DNA of 64,000 nt from assembly GCF_000377645.1 (NCBI RefSeq), contig NZ_KB898484.1:1-64000 (forward strand), written 5' to 3'. The notes beneath the pieces are model-generated. The model did not search any database and had not been told where the DNA came from. It saw only the letters and a list, made by a program, of their open reading frames with translations. The translations under genes were made by a program, and so were the position numbers. The number at the start of each line of letters is the position of its first letter. Position 1 is the stretch's first letter. Source of the stretch: Thiomonas sp. FB-6 (GTDB lineage Bacteria > Pseudomonadota > Gammaproteobacteria > Burkholderiales > Burkholderiaceae_C). Below, in pieces: positions 18,067 to 27,836 of this stretch.

Positions 18067-20607
18067 TCACAGCTCGATTTCCCAGAAGGTGGCCAGGCTG
18101 CGCACCGTGGCATCGACCCCCTGGGCCGGAAAGCGGTCCTGATCGTCGAGCAGCGATCTGCAGGCCAGGTTCTCCGCGAGCAGGCCATCGGCGGTTTCCG
18201 TGAAACTTCCGCCCACGCACAGGTCGATGCCATCCTGGCTCATGGCCAGGACCTCGGAGCCCGCCCCTGTCGCCTGGTTCGTTCCCTGGATGAATAGATC
18301 CTGATCCAGCCCAGAGAGCACGCCGTCGTGCTCGAGCAGCAGCGCGCGGCGCTGGCCGTCCGGCCCCACGAAGCTTCCCCCAGCGTAGATCCCGTTGGCG
18401 GTCATGAAAAAGCTGTCCACCTGGCCGTGCAGTCCCTCGACCTCCGCGCGCCAAGCGTGAAGGCCCTGCTGCAAGGCCTGCGGATCGAGCCGGGCCCAGG
18501 TACTGGCGTGCACTGCGTAGGAGCCAGGAAATTCGAAGCGCCCGGCCTGCGCGAAGCGGCCACCGACCATCAGGCAGCCGTCGTAGCCGGCGACGGCGTT
18601 GACCCGAGCAGTTTGCGCTTCCTGGCCGAGGCTCGGGATCACCCCGCCGACGCTTTGCCACGCCTGGGCGTTGGCGTTCCAGACCGCGACGTTCTCCACG
18701 TGCGCTGCCAGCAGCGGGTTCCCCGCCCCTGGACCATCCACGGGGGGCGGCGCGAACCGGAAATGCCCGCCCGCGACGATGAAGCCGCCGGGCGCGGCGT
18801 ACAGGCTGCGCACGACGCCCGGCTGCTGCTGACCCTGGGCGTCGCTGGACACGAGGCCCGAGCCCAGGGGCGCCCAGTCGGAATGCGCGCCGGGCAGGAA
18901 GGGCTCATCGTCGGGATGGGCGATGGAGTCGATCCCCGGCGCCAATTGGCCGTCCACGTGCTGGAATTGGCCTCCGACGAACAGGCGACCGCCGCTGGGG
19001 GCCAGGGCCAGTACCGGGCCGTCCGGCCCCACCTCCGGGAACCAGTAGTTCCAGTTCTCTCCGTTCGAGGTCGCGAGGTAGGCCGTCGGCGCCACCTGTC
19101 CCGGCAGCGCGCCCGCGATGGGCGTGAGCGTTCCGCCGATCCACAGGCGCGTGCCGTCCGGGGATGCGGAGATTGAATCCACCGTACTGTCTTGCGCGAG
19201 CAGCAGGCCCGGAGCCGGGTGCATCGCGTCGCCCGCGAGCAGTACCAGGTGCGTGGCCGCGGTCGGAAAAGCCGGGGACGGCCCCGCGCGGGTGAAGTCT
19301 CCGCCGACGACCGTCAGGTGCTGAATGACGATCTCCGCGGTCTTGATCTCCGGGATGGCCACGGCGCTCTTGGACGTTCTTTGGAGAAAGCTGGCGTCGA
19401 GCTGGCCGTCGATCCGGTTGCCCGCCGCCTGGCGGTACGCGGGATCGCGGGTGTCCTTGCCCGAGACCAGCACCGCGCAGGACTGCCCCGAGTACAGCAC
19501 CCCTACCTGCCTGGTCGAATCCCCGCCGGACGCGCTGCATTCGCGCAACTTGTACTTGGCGAAGGCCGCCGGCGCTTTCTTGGCCGGGATGATGCGCAGA
19601 GCTTTTTGCGGATCCTTGAGCTGGATGTCGTGCACCTGCAGCGAGGAGTTCGCCGATCCGTGGTATGTGAAGACCACCAGCTTGGCCAGCAGGTTCACGC
19701 GCCGCGCCTGCACCGCGATGTCATGCCGTTCGTCGTCCTCGGTCGGCGACGGCAAGGGGAAAAAGGTCTGCGGGCGCAGCAGGGGAATCCTCAGCCAACC
19801 CAGCAGGGTCCGCGGTTTCCACGAAGGCAGGAACCACTCCAGCCTGAGCTTCGCCGGATCGGGATAGTCGGGCGGGAATTGCTCCTGGATGATGTCCAGG
19901 TGCAGGTCGCCGCCGGCGGCGATGTCGGTGTGCAGGCATCCGTCCGCGGCGGCTCCGGCCAGGCGGTACACGCCTTGCATCGGCTGGCCGATGCACAGGC
20001 TGACGTCGTGCAGCGCCACCGGCGCGTCGTTGCGCAACCAGAAGTCGTTGTGCTGGCAGCTCAGCGAGGTCACGCCGGCCCGGCAGAAGTTCAGCACCGG
20101 CCAGCCTTCGTTCGCGTAGGTCCTGCGGTCCCAGTGCATCATCGAGCCCAGCGCCGCCGCCTGCTCATAGGGGGTGCCGAAGGTGCCCAGGGAAGCCTTG
20201 GAGCCGCCCGCGGGCCCGGAGGCCGCCGGGGTCGCGCGCAGCGGCGCGGAGGCGACGCCGGGAGCGGGCTGCGAGGATCCGGGCGGCGGCAGGCCCTCGA
20301 AGGGTGCCAGGCGAGGATCGTTCTCGCCCTGCTTGCCCAGGGTCACATGGGTCCCGGGGCCGATGCTGCCGTCGGGTCGGCGCGGCGCGAACTCGATCGC
20401 CGGATCCAGTCCGGGGATCCTGGGCTCGATCACACGGTACACGAAGACCGCGCCCGCGACCACCAGGATCCCGGCGCCCACCAGTGGCAGCACGGGGATC
20501 AGGAACACGCCGGCCGCGGCCAGCTTGGAGCAGGCCAGCGCCACGCCCGCGGTCACGGCGCGCGCCAGCTTCGACAGGCTCGCGCCGAGCCTTGTGCTGA
20601 ACGTCAT
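18067..20607 (-). CDS. Membrane-anchored beta-propeller-like protein of unknown function
   Basis: The 846-residue start ATG at 20607 has AGGGAG 6 bp upstream. The N terminus carries a strong membrane segment (VFLIPVLPLVGAGILVVAG and onward, about residues 32-58). A Pro/Ala-rich linker and a region of about 300 residues that I do not recognise follow; it has scattered Cys residues and a Leu/Trp-rich stretch. The last 400 residues contain about six units with a GG-x-F/L core: LWIGGTLTPIAG, LFVGGQFQHVDG, FIVAGGHFRF, LMVGGRFAQAG, IYAGGSFVGPDG and LCVGGSFTETADG. These recur every 40-90 residues, as in DUF5122/kelch-like propellers. It is preceded by the Nudix gene on the same strand, 177 bp away. 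Family assignment is by eye; the function is unknown. Confidence 0.78.
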   Translation of the reverse strand: MTFSTRLGASLSKLARAVTAGVALACSKLAAAGVFLIPVLPLVGAGILVVAGAVFVYRVIEPRIPGLDPAIEFAPRRPDGSIGPGTHVTLGKQGENDPRLAPFEGLPPPGSSQPAPGVASAPLRATPAASGPAGGSKASLGTFGTPYEQAAALGSMMHWDRRTYANEGWPVLNFCRAGVTSLSCQHNDFWLRNDAPVALHDVSLCIGQPMQGVYRLAGAAADGCLHTDIAAGGDLHLDIIQEQFPPDYPDPAKLRLEWFLPSWKPRTLLGWLRIPLLRPQTFFPLPSPTEDDERHDIAVQARRVNLLAKLVVFTYHGSANSSLQVHDIQLKDPQKALRIIPAKKAPAAFAKYKLRECSASGGDSTRQVGVLYSGQSCAVLVSGKDTRDPAYRQAAGNRIDGQLDASFLQRTSKSAVAIPEIKTAEIVIQHLTVVGGDFTRAGPSPAFPTAATHLVLLAGDAMHPAPGLLLAQDSTVDSISASPDGTRLWIGGTLTPIAGALPGQVAPTAYLATSNGENWNYWFPEVGPDGPVLALAPSGGRLFVGGQFQHVDGQLAPGIDSIAHPDDEPFLPGAHSDWAPLGSGLVSSDAQGQQQPGVVRSLYAAPGGFIVAGGHFRFAPPPVDGPGAGNPLLAAHVENVAVWNANAQAWQSVGGVIPSLGQEAQTARVNAVAGYDGCLMVGGRFAQAGRFEFPGSYAVHASTWARLDPQALQQGLHAWRAEVEGLHGQVDSFFMTANGIYAGGSFVGPDGQRRALLLEHDGVLSGLDQDLFIQGTNQATGAGSEVLAMSQDGIDLCVGGSFTETADGLLAENLACRSLLDDQDRFPAQGVDATVRSLATFWEIEL

Positions 20608-20784
20608 GGTGAACTCCCTTCCGTGCGTGCACGGAACCGAATCCCCCAGGATGGATGGCGCGTTCGCCGCGCTCGTGGTGCCGCATGCTAAGGGCGCCAC
20701 GGGGCCGCGCGGAACGGGGCTGCGCGGCTTTGACGAAGGACTATCGGGGCCTTGCCGGAGGCTTCACGCGCGGCGCGAGGGTGC

Positions 20785-21372
20785 TCAGGAACGCCAGTCG
20801 AGATCCCAGCTTCCGCTGAGCAGCTTTTCGAGCCAGAACACGCCGATCACGGTCTTCACGTCGGTGATCGCGCCGGAGTGCACCCAGTCCAGCAACTGTT
20901 CGGGCGCGGCCTCGAAGACCTCGAGGAACTCGTGCTGGTCGAGCTGGCGCGGGCCAGGGCTGAGCCCGCGCGCGAAGGCCAGGTGGATGGCCTCGTCGGA
21001 GTAGGAAATGGCGTTGTTGATGGTGCCGATGTAGGCCCATTCGCGCGCGCTGTAGCCGGTCTCCTCGCGTAATTCGCGCGCTGCGCAGGCCTGCCAGGCC
21101 TCGCCGGCGTCGAGCTTGCCGGCCGGGAATTCGGTCATCACCCGGCGCATCGGCGTGCGCCACTGGCGCTCCATGAGCACACGGCCGTTGTCCAGCAGCG
21201 GGATCACCATGACCGCGCCGGAGTGCTTGATGTACTCGCGCTCGGCCACCGCGCCGTCGGGCAGGCGCACGGTGTCGCGCCAGATGCGCAGGAAGCGCCC
21301 CTCGAACACCGGCTGGGTGGCCACCGGCGTCTCGCGCAGGCCGTCGTGCTCGGGAGGCTCGCTCGGGGCCAT
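20785..21372 (-). CDS. Nudix hydrolase, ADP-ribose pyrophosphatase type
   Basis: This is predicted to hydrolyse ADP-ribose or related nucleoside diphosphate sugars to AMP plus a phosphosugar in the cytoplasm. The 195-residue protein has a complete Nudix box, GKLDAGEAWQACAARELREE followed by TGY, fitting Gx5Ex7REUxEExGU. The preceding PLLDNGRVLMERQWR and MTEFPAGK are typical of the ADP-ribose pyrophosphatase subgroup. The ATG at 21372 (MAPSEPPEHDG) is chosen; the upstream open frame is Arg/Ala-rich shadow coding. It sits 14 bp after the DUF2818 gene, at the 3' end of the nuo operon, and is probably co-transcribed. Confidence 0.9.
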   Translation of the reverse strand: MAPSEPPEHDGLRETPVATQPVFEGRFLRIWRDTVRLPDGAVAEREYIKHSGAVMVIPLLDNGRVLMERQWRTPMRRVMTEFPAGKLDAGEAWQACAARELREETGYSAREWAYIGTINNAISYSDEAIHLAFARGLSPGPRQLDQHEFLEVFEAAPEQLLDWVHSGAITDVKTVIGVFWLEKLLSGSWDLDWRS

Positions 21373-21386
21373 TGCCGCGGGTTGCT

Positions 21387-21689
21387 TCAAGCGGGCGCGC
21401 GGCGCACCAGGTAGCGCATCACGAAGCCGGGGAAGGCCAGCACCACGAACATGGCGAGCGACACCGCGTAGAACTGCCAGTGCTGCGGGTAGATCTGGCC
21501 CAGGCGCTGCTCCAGCGCCAGCGAAAGCCCGCCGACCGCGAAGTACAGCATCAGGATCTCGGCCACGCGCTGCCACCAGGTCTTGTGCGCCTTCAGCGGC
21601 ACGACCAGGAACATGCGGTCGGACATGAAGGGGGCGTTGGCGCCGAACAGCGCCATCACCAGCACCAGCCAGACGGCGGACGTTTGCAT
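21387..21689 (-). CDS. DUF2818 family membrane protein
   Basis: This 100-residue protein has three hydrophobic segments (about 4-20, 42-58 and 70-92) and the motif ANAPFMSDR near residue 17, with LVVPLKAHKTWWQR after it. This fits the small DUF2818 family found directly after nuoN in Betaproteobacteria. The function is not known. It lies 28 bp after nuoN on the same strand. Its constant position suggests a link to complex I or the membrane, but nothing in the sequence shows a catalytic role. Confidence 0.85.
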   Translation of the reverse strand: MQTSAVWLVLVMALFGANAPFMSDRMFLVVPLKAHKTWWQRVAEILMLYFAVGGLSLALEQRLGQIYPQHWQFYAVSLAMFVVLAFPGFVMRYLVRRAPA

Positions 21690-21717
21690 GCGGACTCTCC
21701 GGTTGCGGCGCGAGACT

Positions 21718-23178
21718 TCAGCGCAGGGTGTTGGTGATGGCCTGGTAGCACAGGGTCATCAGGCCGCCCGGCACGATGCCCAGGGCCAGCACGGCCAGCC
21801 CGTTGAGCGACATCAGCGCCCAGGCCGAGCCGGAGGCGCGCACCTTGTGCTCGCGAGTCGGCGCGTCGAAATACATGAGCTTCACCAGGCGCAGGTAGTA
21901 GAAGGCGCCAATCACCGACAGCAGCACGGCCAGCACGACCAGCCACACCCTGCCGGTGGCCAGCAGGGACTGCAGCACCACGAACTTGGCGTAGAAACCG
22001 GCGAAAGGCGGAATGCCGGCCAGCGAGAACATCAGGAAGGCCATGATGCCGGCCAGCCAGGGGTGGGTCTTGCCCAGGCCGGCGAAGTCGCGCAGTTCCT
22101 CGGCCTCGAAACCCTCGTGGGCCAGGAACATGATGATGCCGAAGGTGCCCAGGGTGCTGAGCACGTACACCAGCATGTAGAACACCGCGGCGCCGTAGGC
22201 CTGCGACGAGGACATGCCGTTGCCGTTGACCATGCCCGACATCAGGCCCAGCAGCACGAAGCCGATCTGCGAGATGGTCGAGTAGGCCAGCATGCGCTTG
22301 AGGTTGGTCTGCGCGATGGCGGCGAAATTGCCCACCACCAGCGAGAGCACGGCCAGCACCATGAGCATCTGCTGCCAGTCCACGGCCAGCGGGAACAGGC
22401 CCAGCACCAGCAGGCGGATGGCCATCGCGAAAGCGGCCAGCTTCGGCGCGGCGGCCACCAGCAGCACGACCACGGTGGGCGCGCCCTGGTAGACGTCGGG
22501 CAGCCACATGTGGAAGGGCGCGGCGCCGAACTTGAAGGCCACGCCGGCGACGATGAACACCACGCCCAGGACCAGCGCGGCGCGGTTCAGCGGTTCCAGG
22601 CTGGTGGACTGGAAGATCACGCTCAGGTCCAGCGAGCCGGTGGCGCCGTAGATCATGCTCATGCCGTAGAGCAGGAAGCCCGAGGCCAGCGCGCCCAGCA
22701 CGAAGTACTTCATGGCCGCCTCGGTGGCCACCGCCGAATCACGGCGCAGGGCCACCAGCGCGTACAGCGACAGCGACATCAGTTCCAGGCCCAGGTACAC
22801 CATCAGCAGGTTGCTGGCCGAGATCATGATGAACTGGCCGAGCAGCGAGAACAGCGCCAGGGACATGAGCTCGCCGCCCCACATGCCGCGGTCCAGTGCG
22901 TAGCGCTGGCCGTAGACCAGCGAGAACAGCGTGGCCACTGCGGCGAACATCTTGAGCAGGTTGGCCATGGGGTCGTACCAGACCATGCGCTGCATGGCCA
23001 GCATGCGCCCGCCGTCGGCGTACAGTGCGCCGCACAGCACCACCAGCAGCACCAGGCAGAGCACGCTCAGCGCGTAGGCGGCGCGGTGCTGGGGGTCGCG
23101 GAAGAACACGTCGGCGAGCATGACCAGGCAGGCCATGACCAGCAGGAAAATCTCGGGATAGACCGCAATCCAGTTCAT
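21718..23178 (-). CDS. nuoN: NADH-quinone oxidoreductase subunit N
   Basis: NuoN is one of three antiporter-like proton-pumping subunits of the complex I membrane arm. The 486-residue protein is almost entirely transmembrane. It carries the conserved MVYLGLELMSLSLYALVA with the key Glu, the Lys-containing AAMKYFVLGALASG, and KRMLAYSTISQIGFVLLG. Length matches the family. It follows nuoM by 15 bp and is the last nuo gene of the operon. Confidence 0.97.
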   Translation of the reverse strand: MNWIAVYPEIFLLVMACLVMLADVFFRDPQHRAAYALSVLCLVLLVVLCGALYADGGRMLAMQRMVWYDPMANLLKMFAAVATLFSLVYGQRYALDRGMWGGELMSLALFSLLGQFIMISASNLLMVYLGLELMSLSLYALVALRRDSAVATEAAMKYFVLGALASGFLLYGMSMIYGATGSLDLSVIFQSTSLEPLNRAALVLGVVFIVAGVAFKFGAAPFHMWLPDVYQGAPTVVVLLVAAAPKLAAFAMAIRLLVLGLFPLAVDWQQMLMVLAVLSLVVGNFAAIAQTNLKRMLAYSTISQIGFVLLGLMSGMVNGNGMSSSQAYGAAVFYMLVYVLSTLGTFGIIMFLAHEGFEAEELRDFAGLGKTHPWLAGIMAFLMFSLAGIPPFAGFYAKFVVLQSLLATGRVWLVVLAVLLSVIGAFYYLRLVKLMYFDAPTREHKVRASGSAWALMSLNGLAVLALGIVPGGLMTLCYQAITNTLR

Positions 23179-23193
23179 GATGTGCTTCGCGCC

Positions 23194-24678
23194 TTACTGC
23201 AGTTTCGAGGCCGCCACGTGCTGAAGCAGCTGGGCGACGCTGCTTTGCATCGGATCGGTGAAGAACTTGGGATACAGGCCGAACCACAGGGTCCCCGCGG
23301 CCAGCAGCGCCAGGATCAGGAATTCGCGCGCGCCGATGTCGCGCAGCGCCTCCACGTGCTCGTTGCGCACCGGGCCGAAGAACACGCGCTTGACCATCCA
23401 AAGCGTGTAGCCGGCGGCCAGCACCAGCGTGGTGGCCGCCAGCAGGCCCAGCCAGAAGTTCTCGCGCACGGCGGCCAGGATCACCATCCACTCTCCGACG
23501 AAGCCGCTGGTGCCCGGCAGGCCGGCGTTGGCCATGGCGAACAGCACGGCGAAGGCGGCGAAATGCGGCATCTTGGTGGTCACTCCGCCGTAGTCGGCGA
23601 TGGCCCGGGTGTGCATGCGGTCGTAGAGCACGCCGATGCCCATGAACATGGCCCCCGACACGAAGCCGTGGGAGATCATCTGCACCAGGCCGCCTTCGAC
23701 GCCCAGGTTGGAGAACAGGAAAAAGCCCAGGGTGACGAAGCCCATGTGGGCGATCGACGAGTAGGCCACCAGCTTTTTCATGTCGGTCTGCACCATCGCC
23801 ACCAGGCCGATGTAGATCACCGCGATCACCGACAGGGTGATGACCAGCGGCGCCAGCTCGCGGCTGGCGTCGGGCACGATGGGCAGCACGAATCGCACGA
23901 AACCGTAGGCGCCCAGCTTGAGCATGATGGCCGCCAGCACGATGGAACCGCCCGTGGGCGCCTCCACGTGCGCGTCGGGCAGCCAGGTGTGCACCGGCCA
24001 CATCGGGATCTTCACCGCGAAGGCGGCGAAGAAGGCCACGAACAGCAGGATCTGCGCGGTGCGGGTCAGCGGCACCGTGTACCAGTCGAGGATGTTGAAG
24101 CTGCCGCCGGACTGGCTGTACAGGTACAGCAGCGCGACCAGCATGAGCAGCGAGCCCAGCAGCGTGTAGAGGAAGAACTTGAAGGCCGCGTACACCCTGC
24201 GCTGTCCGCCCCAGATGCCGATGATCAGGTACATCGGGATCAGCGTGGCCTCGAAGAACACGTAGAACAGCATGGCGTCGACCGCGCAGAACACGCCGAC
24301 CATCAGCCCCGACAGGATCAGGAAGGAGGCCATGTACAGCGCCACGCGTTCGGTGATCACCTCCCAGCCGGCGATCACGGTGATCACCGTGATGAAGGCG
24401 GTCAGCGGCACGAACCACAGCGAGATGCCGTCCACGCCCAGCTGATACTGAATGTTGAAGGGCTCGATCCAGCGCGCCTGTTCGGCGAACTGCATGCCCG
24501 CCTTGGCCACGTCGAAGCCGCCGACCACCGGCAGCGTGACGAGGAAGGACACGACGGCGCCGACCAGCGCCAGCCAGCGCATGGCCGGGGCGTTGGCGTC
24601 GCGCCCGATCAGCAGGATCAGGATGCCGAAGGCGATGGGCGTCCAGATGGACAGGCTCAGCAAGGGTAGCGAGTGCAT
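23194..24678 (-). CDS. nuoM: NADH-quinone oxidoreductase subunit M
   Basis: NuoM is an antiporter-like, proton-translocating membrane subunit of complex I (494 residues, about 14 helices). Diagnostic stretches are VFFEATLIPMYLIIGIWGG with the conserved Glu, WPVHTWLPDAHVEAPTGGS, and DMKKLVAYSSIAHMGFV. The start ATG at 24678 lies 29 bp after the nuoL stop, and nuoN follows by 15 bp. Nothing in the sequence departs from the family. Confidence 0.97.
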   Translation of the reverse strand: MHSLPLLSLSIWTPIAFGILILLIGRDANAPAMRWLALVGAVVSFLVTLPVVGGFDVAKAGMQFAEQARWIEPFNIQYQLGVDGISLWFVPLTAFITVITVIAGWEVITERVALYMASFLILSGLMVGVFCAVDAMLFYVFFEATLIPMYLIIGIWGGQRRVYAAFKFFLYTLLGSLLMLVALLYLYSQSGGSFNILDWYTVPLTRTAQILLFVAFFAAFAVKIPMWPVHTWLPDAHVEAPTGGSIVLAAIMLKLGAYGFVRFVLPIVPDASRELAPLVITLSVIAVIYIGLVAMVQTDMKKLVAYSSIAHMGFVTLGFFLFSNLGVEGGLVQMISHGFVSGAMFMGIGVLYDRMHTRAIADYGGVTTKMPHFAAFAVLFAMANAGLPGTSGFVGEWMVILAAVRENFWLGLLAATTLVLAAGYTLWMVKRVFFGPVRNEHVEALRDIGAREFLILALLAAGTLWFGLYPKFFTDPMQSSVAQLLQHVAASKLQ

Positions 24679-24707
24679 AGGTTATCGATTAGCCGCAGGC
24701 CCTGGGT

Positions 24708-26747
24708 TTATCGGATGAACCAGCCGGAGAGCAGCTTGCCCGGCACGAACATCCACATGAACACGACCACGCCCGCGATCATCGCCAGCGCGTAGTAATA
24801 GATGAAACCGGTCTGCAGCCGGCGCATCAGCGCCGCCCCCATGCCGACCAGACGCGCCGTGCCGTCGACCAGGAGGCCGTCGATGATCCCGGCGTCCCCG
24901 CCCTGCCACAGGCCGCGGCCGAGCAGGCGCGCGCCAGCGGCGATCACGTGCTCGTTGATCCAGTCCATGTAGTACTTGTGGTCCAGCAGCACGTACACCG
25001 GCTTGAACATGCGCTCCATCGCCACCGGGAACTTCGGGTTCACCATGTACGCGTAGTAGGCGACCACGCCCCCGGCGATGGCCAGCCACAGCGGAAGGTG
25101 CACGAAGGAGTCCAGCGCCATGGCCAGCGGGCCGTGGAAATGCTCGGCCAGGTCGGCCATGGCCGGATGCGCGGCCGTGTCGGTGACGATGGCGCCCTGG
25201 AAAAAGCCGCCGAACAGCAGCGGACGGATGGTGAACCACCCCACCACCGCGGACGGAATGGCCAGCAGCACCAGCGGCAGGGTCACGACCCAGGGAGACT
25301 CCTTGGGCTCGAAGCTGCCGTGGCCGTGCGCGGCGTGATCGTCGTGGCCGTGGTCGTCATGCCCGTGCTGCGACACGGCGGTGCGGAAGCGCTCCTCGCC
25401 GTGGAACACCAGGAAATACAGGCGGAAGGAGTACAGCGCGGTGACGAACACACTCGCGGTCACCGCGAAGCTGGCGAAGCCGGCACCCGGCAGGTGGCTG
25501 GCCGAGACGGCGTCGATGATGCTGTCCTTGGAGTAGAAGCCCGAGAACAGCGGGGTCCCGCACAGCGCCAGCGAGCCGATCAGGAAGGTGAACCAGGTGA
25601 TGGGCATGTACTTGCGCAGCCCACCCATGTGGCGGATGTCCTGGTCGTGGTGCATGCCCATGATCACCGAGCCGGCCGCCAGGAACAGCAGGGCCTTGAA
25701 GAAGGCGTGGGTCATCAGGTGGAACATGGCCACCGGATAGGCCGAGGCACCCAGCGCGGTGGTCATGTAGCCCAACTGCGACAGGGTCGAGTAGGCGATG
25801 ACCCGCTTGATGTCGTTCTGGATCACCCCCAGGAAACCCATGAACAGCGCGGTGATCGCCCCCAGCACCATGACCACCGACAGCGCGGTGTCCGACAGCT
25901 CGAACAGCGGCGACATGCGCGAGACCATGAAGATGCCCGCCGTCACCATGGTGGCCGCGTGGATCAGGGCGGAGATCGGGGTCGGGCCTTCCATCGAATC
26001 GGGCAGCCAGACGTGCAGCGGGAACTGCGCGCTCTTGCCCATGGCGCCGATGAACAGGCAGATGCACAGCACCGTCAGCAGCATCCAGTCGGTGCCGGGA
26101 AACACCAGCTTGGCCAGCTCGGGCGCCTTGGCGAACACGTCGGTGTAGTTCAGGCTGCCGGTGTAGGCCGCCACCAGACCGATGCCCAGGATGAAGCCGA
26201 AGTCGCCCACGCGGTTGACCACGAAGGCCTTGAGGTTCGCGAACACCGCCGACTCGCGGGTGTACCAGAAACCGATCAGCAGGTAGGAGACCAGGCCCAC
26301 CGCTTCCCAGCCGAAGAACAACTGCAGGAAGTTGTTGCTCATCACCAGCATCAGCATGCTGAAGGTGAACAGGCTGATGTAGGAGAAGAAGCGCTCGTAG
26401 CCGGGGTCCTCGGCCATGTAGCCGATGGTGTAGATGTGCACGCACATCGACACGAAGGTGACAACGACCATCATCAGCGCCGTCAGGCTGTCGATCAGGA
26501 AGCCCACCTGCATCTGCAGCGAGCCGACCTGCATCCAGGTGTAGACGGTGCCGTTGTAATGCGCGCCGCCGAGCACCTGCCACAGCACGACCAGCGACAG
26601 CAGGCACGACAGCGCGACCGAGCCCGTGGTCACGCTGTGCGAGACCACGCGCCCCAGGGTCTTGCCGAACAGCCCGGCGACGATGGCCCCGACCAGCGGC
26701 GCCAGCGCGATGACGAGCAACAGCGTGGGATTGATGGTGGCAGCCAT
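24708..26747 (-). CDS. nuoL: NADH-quinone oxidoreductase subunit L
   Basis: NuoL is the distal proton-pumping subunit of complex I, and its C-terminal lateral helix braces the membrane arm. The 679-residue length is normal. Conserved stretches include FFGWEAVGLVSYLLIGFW, HVWLPDSMEGPTPISALIHA and DIKRVIAYSTLSQLGYM. A His/Asp-rich insert, HGHDDHGHDDHAAHGHG, begins near residue 457 in a loop, which is not a standard feature. It starts 3 bp after the nuoK stop, so translational coupling is likely. Confidence 0.97.
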   Translation of the reverse strand: MAATINPTLLLVIALAPLVGAIVAGLFGKTLGRVVSHSVTTGSVALSCLLSLVVLWQVLGGAHYNGTVYTWMQVGSLQMQVGFLIDSLTALMMVVVTFVSMCVHIYTIGYMAEDPGYERFFSYISLFTFSMLMLVMSNNFLQLFFGWEAVGLVSYLLIGFWYTRESAVFANLKAFVVNRVGDFGFILGIGLVAAYTGSLNYTDVFAKAPELAKLVFPGTDWMLLTVLCICLFIGAMGKSAQFPLHVWLPDSMEGPTPISALIHAATMVTAGIFMVSRMSPLFELSDTALSVVMVLGAITALFMGFLGVIQNDIKRVIAYSTLSQLGYMTTALGASAYPVAMFHLMTHAFFKALLFLAAGSVIMGMHHDQDIRHMGGLRKYMPITWFTFLIGSLALCGTPLFSGFYSKDSIIDAVSASHLPGAGFASFAVTASVFVTALYSFRLYFLVFHGEERFRTAVSQHGHDDHGHDDHAAHGHGSFEPKESPWVVTLPLVLLAIPSAVVGWFTIRPLLFGGFFQGAIVTDTAAHPAMADLAEHFHGPLAMALDSFVHLPLWLAIAGGVVAYYAYMVNPKFPVAMERMFKPVYVLLDHKYYMDWINEHVIAAGARLLGRGLWQGGDAGIIDGLLVDGTARLVGMGAALMRRLQTGFIYYYALAMIAGVVVFMWMFVPGKLLSGWFIR

Positions 26748-26750
26748 GCC

Positions 26751-27065
26751 TCAGCCCTTGAGTGAATCGAGTTCGTCGACGTTGATGGTCGACAGGTTGC
26801 GGAACAGGACGACCAGGATGGCCAGCCCGATCGCCGATTCGGCGGCCGCGACGGTCAGGATGAAGAACACGAACACCTGGCCAGCCATGTCCTGCAGGTA
26901 ATGCGAGAAGGCGATGAAGTTCATGTTCACGGCCAGGAGCATCAGCTCGATGGCCATGAGCAGCACGATCAGGTTGCGGCGGTTCAGGAAGATGCCGACG
27001 ACGGCCATCGCGAACAGGATGGCGCTGAGCACCAGGTAATGGGCCAGACCGAGAGATCCCAGCAT
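26751..27065 (-). CDS. nuoK: NADH-quinone oxidoreductase subunit K
   Basis: NuoK is a three-helix membrane subunit of complex I that carries conserved Glu residues on the proton path. The 104-residue protein includes [20 protein letters not shown] and [19 protein letters not shown], both with the expected Glu. ATG at 27065 ([18 protein letters not shown]) is chosen because the open frame upstream is Arg-rich and non-homologous. It lies 7 bp after the nuoJ stop and 3 bp before nuoL. Confidence 0.97.
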   Translation of the reverse strand: MLGSLGLAHYLVLSAILFAMAVVGIFLNRRNLIVLLMAIELMLLAVNMNFIAFSHYLQDMAGQVFVFFILTVAAAESAIGLAILVVLFRNLSTINVDELDSLKG

Positions 27066-27072
27066 GATCTTG

Positions 27073-27741
27073 TCACTCCCCCTTGTCGGTTGCGGCGGCA
27101 GCCGCCTGCGCCGGCGCATGCGCCGGGATCTGCACCAGGCGCACGCGGTCGGCGCGGCGCACGCGCAGCTGCTCGGACACGCGTTGGCTCTTCGAGTCCT
27201 TGCGCTTGCGCAGGGTCAGCGCGATGGCGGCGATGATGGCCACCAGCAGGATGACCGCCGCGATCTCCAGCGGATACAGGTAGGCGCCGTACAGCACCCG
27301 GCCCAGCAATTCGGTGTTCGGGATCTGCGCTGCCGCGCGCGCGGCCGGGCTGAGCACCTGCCCTCCCACCTGTGCCGCCGCGGTCTGGCCGCCGATCTGG
27401 AAGGCCTGCATGAACACCGCGGACATCTCCAGCACGATGAACACGCCGAACAGCGCGGCCACCGGGAAGAAGCGCCAGAAACCCTGGCGCAACTGATCCA
27501 CGTTGACGTCGAGCATCATGACGACGAACAGGAACAGCACCATCACCGCGCCCACGTACACCAGCACCAGCACGATGGACAGGAATTCGGCTTCCAGCAT
27601 CATCCAGATGGTCGAGGCCTGGAAAAAGGCCAGCACCAGGAACAGCGCGGCGTGCACGGTGTTGCGCGCGGTGATCACGCGAAACGCCGCGAACAGCAGC
27701 ACGGCCGAGAACAGATAGAACAACGCGGTGGCAATGGTCAT
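27073..27741 (-). CDS. nuoJ: NADH-quinone oxidoreductase subunit J
   Basis: NuoJ is a five-helix membrane subunit near the quinone-coupling region of complex I. The 222-residue protein shows the characteristic [21 protein letters not shown] and [19 protein letters not shown], including the pi-bulge helix region. A basic, Ala-rich cytoplasmic tail follows the last helix. The gap from nuoI is 95 bp, the largest within the operon, and holds only GC-rich sequence with no ORF or clear promoter. Confidence 0.96.
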   Translation of the reverse strand: MTIATALFYLFSAVLLFAAFRVITARNTVHAALFLVLAFFQASTIWMMLEAEFLSIVLVLVYVGAVMVLFLFVVMMLDVNVDQLRQGFWRFFPVAALFGVFIVLEMSAVFMQAFQIGGQTAAAQVGGQVLSPAARAAAQIPNTELLGRVLYGAYLYPLEIAAVILLVAIIAAIALTLRKRKDSKSQRVSEQLRVRRADRVRLVQIPAHAPAQAAAAATDKGE

Positions 27742-27836
27742 GGCTTGTCAGCGGTTTGCGACGCAAGGTCTGCTGCGCGGGGCGGCACGGTGACTCCCCC
27801 GCGGCGGCGCCGGCGGCGAAGCCCGGCGCGGCCGGC

